Shown piece by piece: positions 7,174-10,460 of a stretch of 10,460 nt of DNA. Numbering within the stretch: position 1 is the stretch's first letter; each line of letters begins with the position of its first letter. The notes below the pieces were generated by a model that ran no database searches, was not told the DNA's origin, and saw only the letters and a program-made list of their open reading frames with translations. The stretch is from contig JAEORM010000195.1 in assembly GCA_016840905.1 (NCBI GenBank), positions 1-10,460 on the forward strand. Direction: 5' to 3'. The translations under genes and the position numbers were made by a program. Source of the DNA: Candidatus Gerdarchaeota archaeon (GTDB taxonomy: Archaea > Asgardarchaeota > Heimdallarchaeia > JABLTI01).

Positions 7174-9092
7174 TATGATATACCTCCCATTATTAGAAAG
7201 ATACAAATCAGTAAGACGATAGAAAGAACTGCCCATATTACACTGCCAAAAGGAGCTTTAATTCTAGTCCAGGAAAAGAACTTACCTAAATAATCTATTG
7301 GTCTGAAAATCACAACCTCATAGATTTTATCTAGATAAAGACCATTTGTGAAGAATTTCTTGAAAGGAATTATAAATTTACTATTTTTAAATTTAAATAG
7401 TAGATTTCCTTCTCCATCTCGATAAAGGAAATATCCTGTAAGGAAAGCTGTAATTGATGTTAGTAAAATTATTGGTGATGAAATGAAATTAGCCGTGATA
7501 GGCGAATCATAGTTTACTAATATACTTTGACCAAGTATTCCGGAAAATAGATAGGATTTGGGATAACCAACTAATAAGAGAATCATTCCTGCTGCCATAG
7601 CCCAACCTAAAGCTAATCCTGTTGAAAAAACTGATAAGGAGTTCAATGGTCTAGTTGAATAACCTTCATCCATTTCTCCATAGAAAATTTGCATATATAT
7701 TTTCACAATTGAAAAAACAACTAACATTGAGCAAATTATAGTAACAATATAAAGTATCCAATGAGTTGGTATTGCACTTACACGTAATGCTTCAAAGATC
7801 ATATCTTTTGAAAAATACATACTAGATGGAAAAATCCCTGCAAAACTTACTATAGAAAAGATTCCTAATAATTGTAGGAAAGGATATTTGTTTTTTATCC
7901 CACTTACTCGAGAAATATCTTTAATGCGTAAAGATTCAATGACCATGCCAAAAACTAATGCAAGAGTAATAACAGTCGGTGCTCCTACAATTATCTGGAA
8001 AATCGTTCCAACTAAACCCAAAGAGGTATTTGTGCTGAAACTTAATAGAGCTAAACTGAGCTGTGTTATTCCTGCTCCAATTGTTACTCGATTGATATTT
8101 TTTGTTACCAATAAAAAGCCTGCAACTATTATTAATGAAATTAAAGCAATCCATCCAATCATCATAAAAGGTGCTGAATGATACAGCTCAATACCGGTAC
8201 CTTCTTCTAATCCCTTGTTTGAAAATAAGGGATAAAACAAACAAAGTAAAAATATACCTATATTTCCTACTGTAACTGATATCAAACTTGTTGAAATTGG
8301 CAAAGGTGCTTTTGAAATATCATAATCAGATTTTTCTCCCCCAAGAGGCCACAAGAGGAGAGGTATTTGTGCTGATTTTATCAATGCACCAATAGTTATG
8401 AACAACTTGATGAGTAACCTTGTTGTTCTACTTGATTCCCCAATTATTGTTATTGGTTGTTGAGACCAAATTTCAAAGATAATGTGTATAATAGGTGTTT
8501 TAAAAGCAACAAGAATAAAGCTAAAACCAATGAGAATGAAAATATCACCAATTACACTCATTATCAAATATCTGATAGCTGCTTTTCCAGCTTTATCACC
8601 CTCATCTCCTGATTTCTTATACCAATGTGATATTAAGAAAAATGCTCCTATTGCAGCAACTTCTATTCCTCCAAACATCCAAAATAGGTTATTGGAGAAA
8701 ATTATCAACATCATAGCTGCAACAGTTAATTGGAAGAAAAACCAATATCTTGTTCGATTTCGATCATAAGTCATATAGGATATTGAATATAATGCTAAAA
8801 GAGCTGATAAACAAATTGTTGCACATGCTAAAACAATTGAAATTTCATTGATACGTAAACCAATCGCTATTCCAGGCAACCAATTTACAGAAAAAGTTAC
8901 ATGAGAGTGAAGATGTTTGAATAAGATAAATGAAATTATTACCATTGGTAAGAAAACTAAAATAAAAATTAACCAATCTCTTGTTTTCCCTTCTGCAGCA
9001 ACAGCATCTTCAAGTCTACCTAATAATATACCTAAAAATGAACCAATAACTGGAATAATAATTAGTAAGGCAGCTAATAATAAACCACTCAT
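7173..9092 (-). CDS. NuoL-like (ND5-type) antiporter subunit with C-terminal lateral-helix extension
   Basis: A 639-residue membrane protein with about 16 predicted helices, of the proton-conducting transporter superfamily. Family features: GGIEVAAIGAFFLISHWY (141-158, TM5, Glu144); AAIRYLIMSVIGDIFILIGF (171-190); IKSAQIPLLLW (238-248, TM7, Lys239); APLPISTSLISVTVGNIGIFL (262-282, TM8); IFQIIVGAPTV (364-374, TM11); and FPSSMYFSKD (421-430, TM12, Lys429). The C-terminus (about 570-639), with FTNGLYLDKIYEVVIFRPID then a last helix, matches the NuoL/ND5 lateral-helix tail but is shorter than in E. coli NuoL. Gapless alignment with NuoL motifs shows His of IHAATM replaced by Ile271 and the TM11 His, His, Lys replaced by Gln366, Gly370, Val374. 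A loop after Trp248 is about six residues longer. ATG 9090-9092 overlaps the previous gene's stop as ATGA. It could belong to a complex I/Fpo-like, Mbs-like or Mrp-like assembly. Confidence 0.92.
   Translation of the reverse strand: MSGLLLAALLIIIPVIGSFLGILLGRLEDAVAAEGKTRDWLIFILVFLPMVIISFILFKHLHSHVTFSVNWLPGIAIGLRINEISIVLACATICLSALLALYSISYMTYDRNRTRYWFFFQLTVAAMMLIIFSNNLFWMFGGIEVAAIGAFFLISHWYKKSGDEGDKAGKAAIRYLIMSVIGDIFILIGFSFILVAFKTPIIHIIFEIWSQQPITIIGESSRTTRLLIKLFITIGALIKSAQIPLLLWPLGGEKSDYDISKAPLPISTSLISVTVGNIGIFLLCLFYPLFSNKGLEEGTGIELYHSAPFMMIGWIALISLIIVAGFLLVTKNINRVTIGAGITQLSLALLSFSTNTSLGLVGTIFQIIVGAPTVITLALVFGMVIESLRIKDISRVSGIKNKYPFLQLLGIFSIVSFAGIFPSSMYFSKDMIFEALRVSAIPTHWILYIVTIICSMLVVFSIVKIYMQIFYGEMDEGYSTRPLNSLSVFSTGLALGWAMAAGMILLLVGYPKSYLFSGILGQSILVNYDSPITANFISSPIILLTSITAFLTGYFLYRDGEGNLLFKFKNSKFIIPFKKFFTNGLYLDKIYEVVIFRPIDYLGKFFSWTRIKAPFGSVIWAVLSIVLLICIFLIMGGIS
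7182..7188 (-). promoter_or_regulatory. Ribosome binding site of the NuoN/MrpD-like gene
   Basis: GGGAGGT lies eight bases before ATG 7173, inside the last codons of the NuoL-like gene (MGGIS end). It fixes the start at 7173 over the longer in-frame alternative and indicates translational coupling. Confidence 0.75.
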
Positions 9093-9502
9093 GTTGTTTT
9101 CGCTCCATTTTCTTCTTTTTGACTTTCCTCTTCATCTGAATTAGTAGTCAATTCTTCTTTTGGTTTTTTAATAAACCCTTCAAACTCGAAGTTAAAATCT
9201 AAAATTGTTGAATCATTATTTTGTTTTAATTGCCTTTCTATTGACGTTCCTACTATCAAGAAAACTAGACCTATTACCATAATAAATAATGAAAGAGTAT
9301 GAGCAAATGGTGAAGGATAGAGAGTAGAACCATCATTTCCTAAGCCAAATGATAGAAGCAACAGAATTGCTGCTAATAATAATATTTCAACACTAAAAAC
9401 AACACGAATAAATCGTTTACTTGTAATTAATCCATAAATTCCTATACCAAATAGGACAATGACAGCAATTAATGTATAAGGAAAGAGTGTTGTCCAATCC
9501 AT
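9089..9502 (-). CDS. NuoK/MnhC/MbhG-like subunit with acidic C-terminal tail
   Basis: A 137-residue protein with three predicted helices (about 7-28, 33-53, 66-88), as in NuoK, MnhC and MbhG. GIYGLITSKRFIRVVFSVEILLL (21-43) follows the G.YGL..RR..I....S.E pattern, with Glu39 at the place of the conserved TM2 Glu of NuoK. The third helix (PFAHTLSLFIMVIG, 65-78) resembles the MnhC form DPLPQALVLTAIVIG more than the NuoK form, and lacks the second NuoK Glu. Residues after about 90 form a roughly 45-residue hydrophilic, Glu-rich tail (DEEESQKEEN near the end) that is absent from ordinary NuoK of about 100 residues. ATG 9500-9502 overlaps the upstream TAA by one base and has AGGAGG at proper spacing. 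It stops with TGA inside the start of the NuoL-like gene. Confidence 0.88.
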   Translation of the reverse strand: MDWTTLFPYTLIAVIVLFGIGIYGLITSKRFIRVVFSVEILLLAAILLLLSFGLGNDGSTLYPSPFAHTLSLFIMVIGLVFLIVGTSIERQLKQNNDSTILDFNFEFEGFIKKPKEELTTNSDEEESQKEENGAKTT

Positions 9503-9828
9503 TAATATTCTCTCCTCCTTTCTTCACGTATAGGTCTTGAAATTATTTGTTTATGTCCAACAAAATAATAAGCTGAAATTACTCCTAATAAAATAATAAT
9601 TAAAATCAATAGTAAATCAAGAACTCTGAAAGTCCATAAATATTCACCAAGTTGTTTTACAAAAATAATAAGATCGAAATTATCTGGTAGTGTTCCCCCT
9701 GAATGGAATAAACTGGAATCTAAATCAATTAGTGATATTGTTATAATTAGTACAAATAACCCAGAAACAATTAATCCGATACCCCGAACAAACCATTGAT
9801 TAACTCTTCTTATGGATTCATCAGTCAT
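9502..9828 (-). CDS. Two-helix membrane protein, MbhE/MrpB-like or NuoJ C-terminal-half-like
   Basis: A 108-residue protein with two predicted helices (about 15-35 and 69-90), a short loop between them and a basic C-terminus (REERRREY). LGEYLWTFRVLDLLLILIIILLGVISAYYF (60-89) can be read either as the MbhE/MrpB-type ending (..DYRGFDTLGE.. region) or as the last two helices of NuoJ (LFG.Y...E..S.LLL.A). Both readings place it next to the NuoK-like subunit, where it occurs in those complexes. Operon position directly before the NuoK-like gene supports this. ATG 9826-9828 is preferred because GGGTG lies six bases upstream. A GTG three codons earlier lies within that putative ribosome binding site. 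Sequence similarity is weak and the name is an inference. Confidence 0.6.
   Translation of the reverse strand: MTDESIRRVNQWFVRGIGLIVSGLFVLIITISLIDLDSSLFHSGGTLPDNFDLIIFVKQLGEYLWTFRVLDLLLILIIILLGVISAYYFVGHKQIISRPIREERRREY
9514..9519 (-). promoter_or_regulatory. Ribosome binding site of the NuoK/MnhC-like gene
   Basis: AGGAGG within the last codons of the upstream gene (arginine/glutamate-rich end), about 11 bases before ATG 9502. It supports that start and coupling to the upstream gene. Confidence 0.7.
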
Positions 9829-9834
9829 TCTTAA

Positions 9835-9839
9835 CACCC
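9835..9839 (-). promoter_or_regulatory. Ribosome binding site deciding the start of the two-helix protein
   Basis: GGGTG six bases before ATG 9828, in the 15-base gap after the upstream stop. It includes the alternative GTG codon (9835-9837), which argues for the downstream ATG as the real start. Confidence 0.5.
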
Positions 9840-9843
9840 GGAA

Positions 9844-10251
9844 TTATATTTCTCTCATATCCCTTTGTATTGTTCGTTTTGATTTTACTTTTGCTCGACC
9901 AATTATCAACAAACTAGAGATTATTAAAATAACTACAAAGAAAATAAATGGCCAAATATCTCCAAATGAAATATTATCAAGTCCAAAAAATGATAACATT
10001 AGAAAGATAGCCAATACACTGAAGCTGATAATATAAACAGAATATAGATAGAGATCATTTAGATGCTTTCCAGTGGTTTGGATTTTGACTACTGAGTCTT
10101 TTTGTATCTCAGATGATTGAGGTTGGTCATCTTTGCTTGGTTCCATTTCCTTTGTATCCTTATCCTTTTCTATAACAGAGAATAGAGTAAGTAAAATAAA
10201 GATTATTATCTCAATCAAAGTAAGAAATGTTCCCAATACCTGTATAGTCAT
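9844..10251 (-). CDS. Unrecognised three-helix membrane protein, first gene of the operon
   Basis: A 135-residue protein from ATG 10249-10251. An in-frame TTG at 10258-10260 would add three residues. I do not recognise the family. Three hydrophobic segments are visible at about 5-27, 68-91 and 98-119. The first two are separated by a roughly 40-residue hydrophilic stretch rich in Lys, Asp, Glu and Ser (EKDKDTKEMEPSKDD...). The C-terminus is basic (KVKSKRTIQRDMREI). By position and helix count it could be the counterpart of MbhD or of the first three helices of NuoJ, with the next gene supplying the other two, but the NuoJ/MbhD signature motifs (such as YvGAi.vLf) are not seen. It lies 15 bases before the next gene and heads the operon after a non-coding region. 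Confidence 0.7.
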   Translation of the reverse strand: MTIQVLGTFLTLIEIIIFILLTLFSVIEKDKDTKEMEPSKDDQPQSSEIQKDSVVKIQTTGKHLNDLYLYSVYIISFSVLAIFLMLSFFGLDNISFGDIWPFIFFVVILIISSLLIIGRAKVKSKRTIQRDMREI

Positions 10252-10274
10252 TCCTACCAACTTAGTTACCCCAC

Positions 10275-10280
10275 TATTAT
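10275..10280 (-). promoter_or_regulatory. Candidate TATA element, leaderless geometry
   Basis: TATAAT on the minus strand is centred about 27 bases upstream of ATG 10251, the distance expected between an archaeal TATA box and the transcription start. If used, the operon mRNA would begin at or near the ATG without a leader. It competes with the TATA-like element at 10311-10319. Confidence 0.35.
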
Positions 10281-10310
10281 AGCTCTATATCAAGGATAAA
10301 AGCTTTTATT

Positions 10311-10319
10311 ATTTATATT
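10311..10319 (-). promoter_or_regulatory. Second candidate TATA element of the membrane operon
   Basis: AATATAAAT on the minus strand, in a run of A/T. It would give a transcript starting near 10288 with a leader of about 35-40 bases. In that case the GGGG at 10270-10273 could serve as a ribosome binding site for the TTG start. The choice between the two promoters is open. Confidence 0.3.
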
Positions 10320-10331
10320 ATAATTGGTAAT

Positions 10332-10357
10332 ATTTGTGAAAATGATTGTTCACAAAT
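10332..10357. repeat. Perfect 9-bp inverted repeat upstream of the operon promoter
   Basis: ATTTGTGAA (10332-10340), an 8-base spacer, then TTCACAAAT (10349-10357), arms fully complementary. It lies 13 bases beyond the TATA-like element at 10311-10319 on the upstream side for minus-strand transcription. A symmetric site of about 26 bp fits a dimeric DNA-binding regulator. A transcript hairpin (end of a gene beyond the window) is the alternative. The rest of 10261-10460 shows no gene. Confidence 0.5.
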
Positions 10358-10460
10358 TTGTTTAGTCGTTTATAATTTTAAATGTGGTCTAATGTATATT
10401 CCATATTTAATTTTTTATTCTTTCTATTAATTTTAAAGTAATCTAGTGTAATTTGAAAGA

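Noticed and set aside
7174..7236. N-terminal extension of the NuoN-like protein by 21 residues
   Set aside because: It would lie fully within the NuoL-like gene in another frame. The ATG at 7173 has a strong GGGAGGT and TAATG overlap, and the added residues are not like a family N-terminus.
7888..8769. Open frames in other frames inside the NuoL-like gene, both strands
   Set aside because: The real frame is supported by family motifs throughout. The others have no start signals or family features.
9844..10251. Naming the first operon protein NuoA or NuoH
   Set aside because: It has three helices like NuoA, but the YECG and FDLE motifs are absent. NuoH would be much longer with eight helices.
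10332..10357. The inverted repeat as part of a CRISPR array
   Set aside because: Only a single copy is present, with no regularly spaced repeats around it.

Overview
The window is a piece of an AT-rich archaeal chromosome. The strongest sign is a full-length large subunit of DNA polymerase D (PolD/DP2), an enzyme known only from archaea. Archaeal-type oligo-purine ribosome binding sites also fit. The phylum cannot be fixed from this stretch: PolD is present in most archaeal lineages outside the Crenarchaeota, and an Asgard or euryarchaeal origin are both possible.

Layout. (1) Positions 1-545, plus strand: the last 180 codons of a protein-L-isoaspartate O-methyltransferase whose start lies outside the window. 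(2) Positions 542-5461, minus strand: the PolD large subunit, convergent with the methyltransferase, the two reading frames overlapping by four bases. Its reading frame is interrupted in frame by a 473-residue intein (1313-2731) placed between RRN and CDGDED, in the catalytic loop. The intein carries LAGLIDADG endonuclease motifs, a possible helix-turn-helix segment, and ends in His-Gln instead of His-Asn. Without the intein the polymerase subunit is 1166 residues. It has two cysteine zinc clusters and a canonical PCNA-binding peptide at the C-terminus. (3) Positions 5575-10251, minus strand: a tightly packed five-gene operon of small and large membrane proteins related to the membrane arm of complex I, Mrp antiporters and Mbh/Mbs-type group 4 complexes. 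In transcription order these are an unrecognised 3-helix protein, a 2-helix protein resembling MbhE or the NuoJ C-terminal half, a NuoK/MnhC-like subunit, a NuoL-like antiporter subunit with a C-terminal lateral-helix-type extension, and a NuoN/MrpD-like antiporter subunit. The last four genes run together through TAATG and ATGA overlaps. (4) Positions 10261-10460: non-coding AT-rich DNA holding candidate TATA boxes and a perfect 9-bp inverted repeat upstream of the operon.

How the genes work together. The operon would build a membrane ion-translocating module, but no catalytic subunit (NuoB/C/D/I, hydrogenase or sulfane reductase type) is in the window, and the operon appears bounded by the non-coding region on one side and the polymerase on the other. 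By hand alignment the NuoL-like protein keeps the Glu/Lys/Lys of TM5, TM7 and TM12 but has lost the His/Lys set of TM8 and TM11. The NuoN-like protein appears to have lost nearly all the buried lysines expected for proton translocation. This degenerate antiporter pair, together with the Gln-terminated intein in the PolD active site, is the most unusual content of the window.
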